Source: Salinigranum rubrum (GTDB taxonomy: Archaea; Halobacteriota; Halobacteria; Halobacteriales; Haloferacaceae). Taken from it: a stretch of 64,000 nt of DNA. The stretch lies in NCBI RefSeq assembly GCF_002906575.1, contig NZ_CP026309.1:2728001-2792000 (forward strand), given 5' to 3'. Shown one piece after another: positions 27,496 through 37,271 of this stretch (its first letter is position 1; each line of letters opens with the position of its first letter). A program made the position numbers and the translations under genes. Under the pieces are notes generated by a model. That model worked only from the letters and a program-made list of their open reading frames with translations. It was not told the origin of the DNA and did no database searches.

Positions 27496-27511
27496 CTATA
27501 TTATATAAATA
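27496..27511 (-). promoter_or_regulatory. Candidate TATA region for the GT2 gene
   Basis: On the minus strand this reads tatttatataatatag, a strong AT tract about 90-100 bp upstream of the GT2 ATG. It sits in a 226-bp AT-rich gap that holds no coding frame. Confidence 0.4.
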
Positions 27512-27634
27512 CATGAGATGTTTCAATAGGTGGTTAAGCCGTATCCCGCTATATTAATTATATTATAAAATGGAGTAGCTCTGTCGTGTTCGGTCGGCAA
27601 CCGGAGTCGAGATTACGCGCTCGACACACCGTCA

Positions 27635-30600
27635 TCACTCCCGCAGCCGCAACAGCCGCGTCGGCGGCGCGCGCAGGAACCCTAATGCTCCAGCCACGAC
27701 GCTCGTCATCGACAACAGCAACCCGCCAACAATCACCATCGCGACGAGCCACGGAACCGCGGGAATCGACAGCCGAATCCCGAACACCACTAGCAAGCCC
27801 GAGAACTCCAGGACGCGCAGCGCCACATACGCAATCAACACGCCCACGAGCGTCGAAGGGAGTGCGATCACCACGGCGTCGCGGACCAGCATCCACAACA
27901 CTTGCCTGTCGGTCGCGCCCGTCGCCCGGTGAATCCCAATGGTCCGCCCCCGTGCGTGAACGGCCTGTGCGAAGGCCGCGGTCGTTCCGCCAATAGTGGC
28001 GAAGCCCGCGAGGAGCACGATCGCGCCGAACAGCACCTGCACATTGCCAAAAACGTTCTCGATGGCCTGGCCAACCGGCGTCCCCGGCGAGTAGCTCGCG
28101 CCGCTCGTCACAACCGACAGGACCCGACTGTCACCCTGGACTCGGTACGTCGTCGACGCGAGCGTCACCGTCCCTTCATTCTCGCTCACTGAATCCACAC
28201 GGATTTCGTACTCGCCCGGGGGAACCGCTCGTCCAGTCCGGCCTCTGTCGTCGGGACGTCCACGCGCGCCACCTCACCCGCGGCCAATTCAACCGTGCGG
28301 GTCGTCCGACCCTCCGGCGAGACGAGCACGAGCGTCCGGTTGAGACGCCGGTCCCAGGGGTTCCCGACCTGGATGTCGACCGTGGGCTTCGTGAGCGCGT
28401 TGCCGACCTTCGGCGTCACGCTGAGGCGCACCGAGAGCTGTCGAGTCGCGCCCTCTTCGATGCGAATCTCGCGCGTCGTCCCCGCGAAGCCCTGACGCTC
28501 CGCGGTGATGGTGTACGTTCCCGGTTCGCTCGGAAGCGAGACGATTGCGACCCCCTGGCCGTCGGTCGTGTACGACTCAGAGCCGACGGTCACCTCGACT
28601 CCCGACAAGAACGAGCCGTTCGGCGCTTCGACGGGGACGATCATCGTCGCACCCGGGGGTGCGCGCCTCGGCAACTCCGAGGGAATCGAGAGCGCGCTCG
28701 GGTCGAACACCTGGACTCGAGTGGTGTACCCCTCGACGCCGAGCGTCGTCGTCCCGGCCGATGAAAGCGTCACCGGGATCCGTAGTTCGCGTTCCTCTTC
28801 GGGACCGAGCGTGACCGACTGCCGAGCGAGCGTCTCGTTGTTCGCCCCTTCGAGGACGACCGTCGAACGCGCCTGTGTCTCGTCGAGGTTGCGCAGGGAG
28901 ACGTTGACCGTGAACGACTCGCCGAGAGGAACCCTCGACGGGGCGTCGACACCTGTGACGACGACACCGCTTCCCTCTGCGGGCTCGACGAGCGCGCGCT
29001 GTGCTTCTGAGAGGTCCTCGGTCCGGATGATGTGGGCGTCGCCCGACCCGGTCGCGAGCCCCTGTGCCGCCTCCAGCGGGATCACCAGCATGTCGTTGAG
29101 CGTGCTGTCCCCCTGTGCGTCGAACACGCCGACGACCGTCACGCGCCGAACGCCGGGCGTGACGCTCCCACCCAGGACGATGGTGTCGCCCACCTCGACG
29201 TCGAGCGTCGACGCCAACTGCCGGCCGATGACTCCCTCGTCGAGCGATTGTGGCGCTCTCCCCCTGACGAGCCTCGTGTCCGAAACCGACGCGAACGCGT
29301 CGTAGTCGGCCCCCCGGACCATGTACGGCTGGCCGTCGCGGACGGCGGCGTAGATGACTTCCGCGCTCGCGTTGATGCCCTGCGAGCGGAGCAGCTCGGC
29401 CGTGCCGGCGTCGACGCGACTGTTCAAGGGGTGGGCCGCACCAGATTCGACGATGGTCCCGCTTTGAGTGCCGGCGAGGGGAACGAACGCCCCCCAGAGC
29501 GACCCGACCAGGAGAACGACGAAGACGAAGACGGTCAGCGTGGCCGTCGTCGGAATCGCCGCTCGCGGATCCAGAAGCGTCGGGCTGAGCCCTCCCCGAA
29601 TCCGAGCGAGCAGTCCAGCGGGGCGACCACCGTCCGTGCGCTCCGAGCTGGTCCCCGTGTCGAGGACAAGAGCCCTCCCGCGGACGATTCGACCTCCGGG
29701 TGCGGAGACGGAGTTGCGCGGGCGGGGTCCGCACGGTCGGCCACGCCGCGAGCGCGCCCGCGACGAGCCCCGAGAGGATCAACACGCCGGAGAGGGTGAG
29801 CAACAGCCGAGCCACTGCGGGCGTCACGGTCCCCGTGAGGTTCACCGGCAATCCCGCAACGACCGCCAAATTCGTCACGGCGTTCGTGAACACCACTCCG
29901 AGCGCGTAGCCGAGCGCGACACCCGTGACAACGAGTCCGCCGGCCCGCGCACAGAGGACGGCGAACAGTCTTCGGGGCGACCCGCCCGTCGAGCGGACCA
30001 CCCGGATGTCATCGTGTCTATCCCTGATGGACATCCGGGTGACGCTGTAGACCACGACGAGGACGAGTACCCCACCGCCGATGGTCGCAACCGAGAGGAC
30101 CGTCAGCAACTCACGGACGCCCGCGAGCAGGAACGGCAACGCCGCGAGCAGTGGCGTCCCCGGTGGGGCGGGGCGGCCGGTCGGCACCGCACCAGCGATG
30201 CCACCGTCGCTGTCGAAGACGAGGACGCTCGACACCCCGAGTTCCTCCACGTCCGACGCGGGGGCGGCGTACCACCACGGCGGGAGGATGGTGCGGGGGT
30301 CCTCGCCCGCTGCCGCCTCGGCGTAGGGCCGAACCGACAGTTGCACACTGGCTTGCTGCCCGACGAAGTTCACCGTCCGCGTCTCGCTCACGGGACCGGC
30401 CGCGCCCCTCTCGACGTTCGGGAAGCGCGCCTGTCGCCAGTCGACGGAGGCCCCCGAGAGGATGTCCGGTGCATCGGGTGGGATACCCGCGACCGTGACA
30501 TCCTCGCCGTCGGCGGTCGCTGTCGCGAGCGGGACGACCACGTCTCCCTCCCCAGCGGCACTCTGTGCCGCGGCGAGCGAGTCGTACTCGGCGACGGTCG

Positions 30601-30760
30601 CGGTCCCCGAGAGGTCGTCTTCGAGCGTTTCGGTGTACGCGCCCGCACTCGCCAAGAGGAGCGCCGTCCCGAGGAGGAAGGCCGTCGTGATGGCGACGAC
30701 CAGAACAGTAAGCCACTCGCGTCGCGACCAGCCCCGGAGGAAGACGCGAGCGTAACTCAT
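27635..30760 (-). pseudogene. FtsX/MacB-type ABC transporter permease, two frameshifts
   Basis: Read across the breaks this is one permease of about 1040 residues. It has an N-terminal helix (LTVLVVAITTAFLLGTALLL), an extracytoplasmic domain, and three helices with YSVTRMSIRDRHDDIRVVRS of the FtsX core. Near 29700 the frame changes; the next frame gives TLLDPRAAIPTTATLTVFVF, then a second external domain with Ig-like repeats (SLPSEPGTYTITAERQGFAG). At the G5 run 28218-28222 it changes again into the last FtsX core (RTIGIHRATGATDRQVLWML). A paralogous permease at 50513-53523 has the same order. The ATPase lies just upstream. One-base corrections restore both joins, so this may be an assembly artefact rather than a dead gene. 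Confidence 0.75.
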
Positions 30761-30893
30761 CGCTGTCTGTCGAGGTGTCGCGTGCTGGCGTGGGCAGCGT
30801 GAACTGGTCGTCGGTGGGTAGGTGAGGCGACCGGGGAGGGCGACGGGTGGGGGGCAACAAGCAAAGACGGGGACATTGCGTTCCTCACCCGTG

Positions 30894-31577
30894 CTATGGT
30901 CCTTGCTCTGCGGCGCGGCGTTCTTCGAACAGTTTGCCGTCGCGGAGGGTGAGCGTCTGTGGGAACCGGCCCGTGAGCTGACGGTCGTGGCTGATGACGA
31001 CGAGCGCCGTCCCGGCCTGTGCCTTCGTCTCGAACAGGAGGTCGAGGACGGCTTCGGCGGTGTCGGGGTCGAGTTGTCCCGTGGGCTCGTCGGCGAGCAC
31101 GACGGCGGGACGGTTCGCCAGCGCCCGCGCGATGGCCACGCGCTGTTTCTCCCCGCCCGAGAGCGTCGGTGGGTACTGTTCGGTCAGGTCCGAGATGCCG
31201 AGCGCCTCGAACAGTCGGTTCAGCCACGCGTCGTCGCGCTCGCCCGCGTGCTCCTGTGGGAGCGCCGCGTTCTCTCGCACCGTGAGGTCGGGGATGAGCT
31301 GGAAGTCCTGGAAGACGAAGCCGATGAGGTCTCTTCGCAACACGGCGCGCTGTCTCTCCGAGAGGGAACTCGCATCGCGCCCGTCGATGACGAGCGACCC
31401 GCTCGTGGGGACGTCCAAGAGTCCGAGTATGTTGAACAGCGTCGTCTTCCCCGCACCGCTCGGTCCCTGGATAAGCAGCGTCGCGTCGGCGGGGACCGCG
31501 ATGGAGACGCCGTCGAGGATCCGCTCGCCGGCGCGCTCGACGACGAGGTCGGTACCCTGGAGGACCGGGTTAGCCAT
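30894..31577 (-). CDS. ABC transporter ATP-binding protein (LolD/MacB type)
   Basis: A 227-residue ATPase that powers the adjacent FtsX-type permease. Walker A is GPSGAGKTT (about residues 39-47), the Q-loop is in FVFQDFQLIPDLTVREN, the signature is LSGGEKQRVAIARALAN, Walker B is AVVLADEPTGQLDPDTAEAV and the switch His is in LVVISHDRQLTGR. All catalytic motifs are intact. The start MANPVLQGTDL (31577) was preferred over an upstream in-frame ATG because the fold begins there. The permease begins 133 bp downstream. This family typically exports lipids, lipoproteins or peptides, or transmits mechanical force; the substrate here is unknown. Confidence 0.9.
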   Translation of the reverse strand: MANPVLQGTDLVVERAGERILDGVSIAVPADATLLIQGPSGAGKTTLFNILGLLDVPTSGSLVIDGRDASSLSERQRAVLRRDLIGFVFQDFQLIPDLTVRENAALPQEHAGERDDAWLNRLFEALGISDLTEQYPPTLSGGEKQRVAIARALANRPAVVLADEPTGQLDPDTAEAVLDLLFETKAQAGTALVVISHDRQLTGRFPQTLTLRDGKLFEERRAAEQGP

Positions 31578-31710
31578 TGATGGGAGTGAATATCTCCCCA
31601 CGGTACGTAATCCTGTCGCGCGTCGAGACGGGTTCTGTCACGGCCGTCTCGTTCTTGCTCGCGCTCACGAAGGCTCCGACTGATCAGAGTGGGTGGAGAG
31701 GCTCAGGTCG

Positions 31711-31896
31711 TCAGTACCGGATCGTCACTGGATCCGACGGTCGGAGGTCGATCGTCTCTCCCTGTCGACCGTCGTCGGACACGAGGATCAGCCGTTGGCT
31801 CTCTGCCGTCTCGATGTGGACGAGGCCTTCCATAGCTCGGAGGGCATCGGAGGCAGGACGCTCGCTGGGTGCGCGAATCGAAGAGGTCGAATCCAT
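31711..31896 (-). CDS. Possible small protein, unrecognised
   Basis: An ATG-started 61-residue frame that ends VHIETAESQRLILVSDDGRQ, a short tail and TGA. The latter half has a plausible alternating hydrophobic/polar pattern, and the codon third positions look haloarchaeal. I do not recognise a family, and it sits in a decay zone, so it may be a remnant or a chance frame. Confidence 0.3.
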   Translation of the reverse strand: MDSTSSIRAPSERPASDALRAMEGLVHIETAESQRLILVSDDGRQGETIDLRPSDPVTIRY

Positions 31897-31911
31897 GCCT
31901 CGACCGGACAG

Positions 31912-32022
31912 CTAATCCGGAAGGCCACTCTCCAGGCCAACGACAACCGCTGAGCCGATACCGTTCTCCGCCAGGAGCTTGGCGACCGCGCTCGCTGTCG
32001 TTTCCTCGGTGATTTCGACCAC
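31912..32022 (-). pseudogene. Remnant of a CBS-domain protein
   Basis: A GTG-started stretch reads VVEITEETTASAVAKLLAEN then GIGSAVVVGLESGLPD and a stop. This is the first half of a CBS domain, whose usual pattern is V-x4-T-x5-A-x2-L-x4-IGS-x-VVV. Upstream codons in frame give TRSC, which fits the normal lead-in. A complete CBS domain needs about 55 residues and usually occurs in pairs, so only a stub remains. It lies between the ABC ATPase and the broken MFS gene in a region with several degraded genes. Confidence 0.5.
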
Positions 32023-32113
32023 ACAAGAACGAGTTGAAATCGATGCCGGACCTGGAACCGTCAGTCGCGACCGATGGAATTCATTTTCGGCTCCGGCTAA
32101 CGGTGGTGTGGGT

Positions 32114-33236
32114 GTGACCGAACTGGCTGACGGCCGTCGTTCTGGCGGGAGTCAGGCGTGGCGGAGCCTAACGCTCGCGGCCGGATGGGTCATGCTCCTG
32201 TTCGTCGGTGCCTATCTCATCGCGCCAGCCAGCATCCTCCCGCTGGTGATGGAAGACCTCGATATCACCGAGACCACGGCCGCCGCACTCGTCTCGATGC
32301 CACAGGTCGCGGCAACGGTGATCGGCATCCCGGTCGGTGTGTATCTCGACCGTGTCGAGACCCGCGCGGTGGTGCCGGTCGCAGCGGCCGTTCTCTTAGG
32401 CGGGAGTGTCGGCGACTGGCTCGCTGCCAGTCGGGGGGGACGTCTCGCTGCTGGTCGCCTCGCGGTTGCTCGCTGGCGTCGGGATGTTCGTGCTGTGGGT
32501 GGTCAGTATCAACATCGTCTCGAGTACCGTTGCACCGAACCGGCGCGCGACGGCGACGTCGGTGCTCATCTCCGGCTATCCGGCGGGGTACGCACTCGGG
32601 CAACTCGGTGCGCCCCGCATTGCCGGCGTCGTTGGGTGGCCGGGGGTGTTTCCCGTCTTCGGCGGGGCGGTGCTGCTGACGTCGGTCACGTTCTCCCTCG
32701 CGGTCGGCCGCGTCTCACGGTTCGAGACGGCCTCCGAGGTGCCCACTCGCTCCGACTTCAAACGGGTGTTCGGGAACCGGAATGTCTGGACGGTGGTGGC
32801 CATCACCATGCTCGGTTACTCGCTGTACATGGTGTTCAACTCGCTGATGCCGACGTACATCACGCGTCGGTTCGGCGTGTCGTTGGCGGAGAGCGGCTCG
32901 TTCGTCGCGCTGTTTCCGGCCGTCGGAATCCTCGCCCGACCCGTAGGTGGGTGGCTGTCGGATCGGGTACTGGGCCAGCGGCGACGGCCCGTCTTCGCCA
33001 CCTCGTTCGCCGGTGCAGTGGGAGCGGCTGTCGCCATCTTCTACAGCACCACCGTCGCCGTGTTGGTCGCGATGCTCGTTCTCGCGGGGTGTTCATCCAG
33101 CTCCAGATCGGACTGCTGTACCAGTCCATCCAGGAGTTCGTCGACACCAGTGTCGCCGGGACGGCAGTCTCGCTCGCGAGCGTGGCCGGGTGGCTGGGGT
33201 CGTTCGTCGCGCCCGTCGTGGCCGGGAGAGTAAAGT
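32114..33236 (+). pseudogene. MFS transporter, two frameshifts and a lost C-terminus
   Basis: A major facilitator transporter. Early helices and the MFS loop motif are visible in one frame (GWVMLLFVGAYLIAP, PVGVYLDRVETRAVV). At a G7 run (32433-32439) the frame shifts; six Gs would keep it open. The middle continues with ASRLLAGVGMFVLWVVSINI and AVGILARPVGGWLSDRVLGQ. At 33086-33089 a second change (four Gs where five fit) returns to the first frame with QIGLLYQSIQEFVDTSVAGT and the end SVAGWLGSFVAPVVAGR. The coding match stops there, at the junction with a TnpB fragment, leaving the last part missing. The start is probably the GTG at 32114. Substrate unknown. Confidence 0.75.
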
Positions 33237-33401
33237 TTCCCGTTGGAGTTCGGCTTTGCTCGTAGTCTTGTACTCGCCTTTCCACGCGTGGTCTACGACG
33301 TAGTTGGCGGCCCACAGGAACTCGGAGATGGTTTCTTCGAGGAGGTTAGCATCGCTGTCGGCCACGTTGAGCTTGACCGGAACGGTGCGACGTACCTCCA
33401 T
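33232..33401 (-). mobile_element. tnpB: N-terminal stub of an IS200/IS605-type TnpB
   Basis: From the ATG at 33401 the minus strand reads MEVRRTVPVKLNVADSD, then FLWAANYVVDHAWKGEY and KTTSKAELQRET. This is the usual start of haloarchaeal IS1341-type TnpB. After about 57 residues the match ends exactly where the broken MFS gene begins, so the whole RuvC nuclease part and the right end of the element are gone. It cannot encode an active RNA-guided nuclease. The upstream flank to about 33560 looks like the element's own left end. Confidence 0.8.
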
Positions 33402-33502
33402 CCGTGTTTCAGACGTAGCTCTTGTCTTTATATTTATAATGATTCGAAGGGGAGTCAGTCGGCCATTGAATGTGGTTGGTGTAGTCCCCATGACGGTTTC
33501 CT

Positions 33503-33545
33503 CCCCGACCTACTCACTCACTTCGTTCGCTCCTTGAGGTCGGGG
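33503..33545. repeat. 9-bp-stem inverted repeat at the left end of the TnpB element
   Basis: ccccgacct and aggtcgggg flank a 25-base loop containing actcactcacttcgttcgct. Subterminal hairpins like this are typical IS200/IS605 ends. It sits about 100-145 bp upstream of the TnpB start codon. Confidence 0.6.
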
Positions 33546-33590
33546 GCTCCACCATACATTACGCTGAAATTTCGTTTTAACATTCAGCCA

Positions 33591-33598
33591 TATTTACA
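33591..33598 (+). promoter_or_regulatory. Candidate TATA box for the membrane-protein operon
   Basis: tatttaca lies 27-34 bp upstream of the ATG at 33625, fitting a leaderless start. A G-rich stretch (gagggg agg) lies between the two. Confidence 0.45.
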
Positions 33599-33624
33599 TT
33601 CACGAGGGGAGGAGCATCTTACAC

Positions 33625-34404
33625 ATGGCCCTCCAACTCGGCCGGATGTTCAGCGACGGTATCAGACGGGTACTCACCCGAACCGGCGGTATCCTGTTCG
33701 CCGGACTGCTCGTCATTCAATTGCTCGTCCAAGTATCGATCAACACGGCGGTCGTCGGCTTCGTCCCTCCCGAAGCGGCCGGTGAACTCGGAGAGACGAT
33801 CGGACTCACCCTCCCGGTTTCGGGGACTGTCGCCACCGCGCTGTTCCTCGCAACGCTCGTCCTCAGCTCCGTCTACTTCGTGGGGCTGTCCAGGGCGCTC
33901 GCCCGACCACTGCCCGAACTCTCCACGTTCCCTGCGGACCTGTTCACGCGCCGACTCGGACGCGCGACGCTCTCGATGCTCGTCGGCGGAGCTATCGTCA
34001 CGGTTTCGGTCACGGTCGGCCTGATGCTGTTCTTCCTCCCCGGCATATTCCTCGCCGTCTGCTTCCTGTTCTTCATCTTCGCGGTCAGCGTCGAAGACAG
34101 GGGGTTCGTCGACGCACTCAAGCGAAGCTGGGGACTGTCACGGGGGAACCGGCTGAAACTCACCGTCGTCGTGATCCTCTCGGGCGTCATCGGTGCTGTG
34201 ACCGGAGCCGTCGGGTCGGTGCTCGACCTGGCTGGCTCGCCGGTCGTCGGCGACCTCGTCACCAACACGATCAGTAGCGTCCTGTTCGTCTTGCTCTACG
34301 GAATTATGGCGGCCGCGTACCTGCAGCTTCGAGACGACGACGAGGACGGCTTCGACGGGTCGGTGACGTCCCAGCCACTGGGCAACACCGTCGCCGACCA
34401 GTGA
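33625..34404 (+). CDS. Haloarchaeal membrane protein with six helices, function unknown
   Basis: A 259-residue protein with hydrophobic helices at about 20-45, 65-90, 110-150, 170-200 and 215-235. The segment VSVEDRGFVDALKRSWGLSR is typical of membrane families that resemble glycerophosphoryl-diester-phosphodiesterase membrane domains (a short amphipathic helix between two membrane segments). An acidic C-terminal tail (DDDEDGFDGS) faces the cytoplasm. The stop overlaps the GTG of the DUF5518 gene by 4 bases, so the two are co-translated. No enzymatic motif is visible. Confidence 0.72.
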   Translation: MALQLGRMFSDGIRRVLTRTGGILFAGLLVIQLLVQVSINTAVVGFVPPEAAGELGETIGLTLPVSGTVATALFLATLVLSSVYFVGLSRALARPLPELSTFPADLFTRRLGRATLSMLVGGAIVTVSVTVGLMLFFLPGIFLAVCFLFFIFAVSVEDRGFVDALKRSWGLSRGNRLKLTVVVILSGVIGAVTGAVGSVLDLAGSPVVGDLVTNTISSVLFVLLYGIMAAAYLQLRDDDEDGFDGSVTSQPLGNTVADQ

Positions 34405-34832
34405 ACACGTCCGACGGCGTCCTCCCCGACTTCGTCCCCCGGACGTGGAGGTACGCCCTCATCGGTGGAATCGTCTCGATGCCGCTCACCGTTGGCCTCT
34501 ACTGGTACGCCGGGACGGAGAGTCACTTCTCACTCAACATGGTGACGGTCGGCGGATTCGTCGCCGGCTACCTCGCAAAGCGAGACGCCGCAGCGGCGAA
34601 GTCTGCAGGAACCCGTGCCGGTCTCGTCGGTGCGTTGCCGGGACTCGGCTGGTTTCTCCGGGGTATCGTCGAACGCGGAGATGCGTTGTCGTCACAGGTC
34701 GCCGTCGTATCCGTCGTCTTCGTCGGTGTCGCCGTCGTCTGCATCGGAGCGGTGGCTGGCTATCTCGGCGGCGCAGTCGGCGGGTGGGCAGTCGAGAAGC
34801 TCCGACAGCGGTCGTCCGCGAGCGGAGCGTGA
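34401..34832 (+). CDS. DUF5518-type small membrane protein
   Basis: A 143-residue protein starting at a GTG inside the previous stop. Four hydrophobic helices can be seen: YALIGGIVSMPLTVGLYWYA, MVTVGGFVAGYLA, TRAGLVGALPGLGWFL and VVFVGVAVVCIGAVAGYLGG. The Gly-rich helix pattern with a central GGFVAGYLAKR is what I associate with DUF5518 in haloarchaea, where the biochemical role is not known. It is the second gene of a two-gene operon. The downstream 131 bp precede a transcription regulator and contain no coding frame. Confidence 0.72.
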   Translation: MNTSDGVLPDFVPRTWRYALIGGIVSMPLTVGLYWYAGTESHFSLNMVTVGGFVAGYLAKRDAAAAKSAGTRAGLVGALPGLGWFLRGIVERGDALSSQVAVVSVVFVGVAVVCIGAVAGYLGGAVGGWAVEKLRQRSSASGA

Positions 34833-34963
34833 CCGGTTTCGGGACGAGCCGCGTCGTCGCACGGGTGACGAGACGTTCGATGAGGTAGTGTACAACCGCA
34901 ACCGGTACCGCTCCGTCGACCGTCCGTGCCAATCTTGATTTGTTGGTGTATTCATGTTAACAT

Positions 34964-36973
34964 ATGACCGATGCGTCGTGCACCGTCGATGGGGCGACGA
35001 TTGCGGCTGCATCGATCGACGGCGTGGGGGTCGTCAGCGATAACCAGTACGAGTTTGTGAACGAGCGACTCGTGACGATACACGGGTGCGAGACGGCCGA
35101 CGACCTCGTCGGGCGCGTCTGGGAGGACCTGTATCGGCCGACGAGTGAGACGGTGACGTCACAGGACGTGCTGAATCGAGCACGGAACAGCGGTGAGTGG
35201 TGTGGGTCGGCTGTCGGCACACGGTGTGATGGCACGGACGTTCCAGTCGACCTCTCGCTGCATACGAGCGATGGCCGTGTCGTCTGCGTCGTTCGGGACA
35301 GTTCCTCTGGCGAGACTCCCGGGCGACAACGGCCGAATCGAGTGGACGAGCGCGCCGAGGACTGGGCCGGACAGCAGGGACGCGAGCGCTACGAGACCAT
35401 CATCGAGACGGTCCAGGACGGCATCTACGCGCTCGACGAGGACCGACGATTCGCGTTCGTCAACGAGGCACTCTGTGAGATGCTCGGCCGTTCGGAGGAG
35501 GAGTTGCTGGGGACGGACGTGATGGAGCTGTTCAACGCCGAGGCCGAGAAGCGCCTCGCGAACGAGGTTCGCAAGCGCGTCGTCGCGGGCGACACTGGCA
35601 CGGGGACGATCGAGGGAACCTACGAGCCCGCTGACGGCACGCCGATCCACACCGAGGCGCGGTTCAGACTCCACCCCTCACCGGATGAGGGGTTCGCGGG
35701 CTCTGTCGGCGTCGTCCGTGACATCACCGCACGCAAGGAACGCGAGCAGCGACTGGAACGACAACGGGACGAACTGGAGACGCTGAACCGGATCAACCAA
35801 CTCCTCTTCGACATCGTTCGCGAACTGGTCGGGACACGGTCACTGGAGGTGATCAGACAGACCGTCTGTAACCGGCTGGCGACGTCGTCGCTGTACCTGT
35901 TCGCCTGGATCGGCGAGCCTGACGCGAGCGGTGACCGAATCGTCCCGCAGGTCTGTGCGGGCGTCGACGACGACTACGTCGAGAGCATCGTCGTCAGGAC
36001 TGACGGGGCAGACACCGGTGGTGGGCCCGGTGGACGAGCGTTCAACACCGGTGAGGTGCAGGTCAGTCAGGACGTCCGCTCGGACCCGTCGTTCGAGCCG
36101 TGGCGGGACGCCGCACTGGAGCGCGGGGTTCGGTCCGCGGCTGCCATCCCGCTCGTCTCCGGCGAAACCGTCTACGGGATCCTCGCGGTGTACGCGGATC
36201 GCCCGCTCGGGTTCACAGAACGCGAACAGCAGACCCTCCAGATACTCGGCGAGACCATCGGCTTCGCGATCAACGCGGTTCGAACCCACCGACTCCTGTT
36301 CGCCGGGCAGGTCATCGAACTCGAGTTTCACGCCCGTACCCCGGTGGGGGTACTCATGGACACGTCCGACGAACTCTTCGGCTCCCTCTCGCTCACTGGG
36401 TACGTCGACGCGGGCGAACGGCTGTGGCTGTGTTACGTCTCGGTCCCCACCGACGACGCGGAGCGGTTTCGAGACGCGGCGATGGAGCGCTCGACCGTGC
36501 AGACGAGTCGCCTCGTGGGGACGAACGGCGACAGACGCATCGTCGCGGTGACGACGCGGTCACCGCTCTTCGATACCATCGCTCGACTCGGCGGGCGGAT
36601 CACGTCGATGACCGCCGAAGACAGTCAGGGGCAGTTCGTCGTCGAGGTTCCGCGGGCGGTCGGGAGCAGCGAGTTCGTCGAGCGGGTCCGGTCGGACTTC
36701 CCCCAACTGCATCTCGCCGCGAAACGCTGTCGAGAACGACCGATCGAGCGGACCGCGTGGCTCTCGAAGGACTTCCCGGTCGACCTCACCGACTGTCAGC
36801 GACAGGCACTCGAGACCGCACACCGGGCAGGGTATTTCGAGTGGCCCCGCGAGAGCACCGCAGACGAGGTGGCGGAACTGCTCGACATCTCCAGACCAAC
36901 GCTCCACGCCCACCTCCGGAAGGCACAGGCCGAGTTGCTGTCGGTCTACTTCGGCGAGGACCAACCGCTCTGA
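34964..36973 (+). CDS. PAS-PAS-GAF-Bat transcriptional regulator (bacterioopsin-activator type HTH)
   Basis: A 669-residue signalling regulator. The first PAS-like domain spans about residues 20-110 (EFVNERLVTIHGCETADDLV), a second PAS about 145-265 (DGIYALDEDRRFAFVNEALC, ending VGVVRDITARKEREQ). A GAF domain follows (about 290-450, with AAIPLVSGETVYGILAVYAD). The Bat-type middle domain precedes a C-terminal HTH of the Bat/HTH_10 family (YFEWPRESTADEVAELLDIS then RPTLHAHLRKAQAELL, about 615-660). This family senses light, redox or small molecules and controls nearby genes. No transmembrane helix is present. It may control the unusual locus that follows. Confidence 0.87.
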   Translation: MTDASCTVDGATIAAASIDGVGVVSDNQYEFVNERLVTIHGCETADDLVGRVWEDLYRPTSETVTSQDVLNRARNSGEWCGSAVGTRCDGTDVPVDLSLHTSDGRVVCVVRDSSSGETPGRQRPNRVDERAEDWAGQQGRERYETIIETVQDGIYALDEDRRFAFVNEALCEMLGRSEEELLGTDVMELFNAEAEKRLANEVRKRVVAGDTGTGTIEGTYEPADGTPIHTEARFRLHPSPDEGFAGSVGVVRDITARKEREQRLERQRDELETLNRINQLLFDIVRELVGTRSLEVIRQTVCNRLATSSLYLFAWIGEPDASGDRIVPQVCAGVDDDYVESIVVRTDGADTGGGPGGRAFNTGEVQVSQDVRSDPSFEPWRDAALERGVRSAAAIPLVSGETVYGILAVYADRPLGFTEREQQTLQILGETIGFAINAVRTHRLLFAGQVIELEFHARTPVGVLMDTSDELFGSLSLTGYVDAGERLWLCYVSVPTDDAERFRDAAMERSTVQTSRLVGTNGDRRIVAVTTRSPLFDTIARLGGRITSMTAEDSQGQFVVEVPRAVGSSEFVERVRSDFPQLHLAAKRCRERPIERTAWLSKDFPVDLTDCQRQALETAHRAGYFEWPRESTADEVAELLDISRPTLHAHLRKAQAELLSVYFGEDQPL

Positions 36974-37028
36974 CTGCTGAACACGCGTTCGTCCCGATAC
37001 GTACGCGGTCGATCGTCGGCCGTGTCTC

Positions 37029-37048
37029 GACGCTACACTCGTAGCGTC
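37029..37048. terminator. Hairpin with T-rich tail downstream of the Bat regulator
   Basis: gacgctac and gtagcgtc form a perfect 8-bp stem with a 4-base loop, followed by tgtttctttcc. It is 56 bp after the regulator stop and could end that transcript. The rest of the 298-bp gap (36974-37271) is GC-rich with no convincing coding frame. Confidence 0.45.
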
Positions 37049-37271
37049 TGTTTCTTTCCGGATGTAGCCGGGTCCCTCATCGGAGGGAGCCATGGTTTAC
37101 AAGAATCGCAACCGAGCACAGGAGAACCGACCGCGGGGATCGAAACGGAGGACGCCAGCGAGGGGCGAGTGCGAGAGCGTGGCGACCGTGGGTCGACCAC
37201 GAAGTCGGGACGACGCAACGCCGAGACGATGGTGTGCTCGAACGGCACGACGAGCGAGGGAGTGAGTCCGC

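Noticed and set aside
28577-29700. The long tail of the first permease frame after residue ~360
   Set aside because: It turns Arg/Gly-rich and loses all similarity, while another frame over the same DNA matches the twin permease.
33231-33560. A functional TnpB/OMEGA RNA-guided nuclease
   Set aside because: Only about 57 N-terminal residues remain; the nuclease domain and right end are missing.
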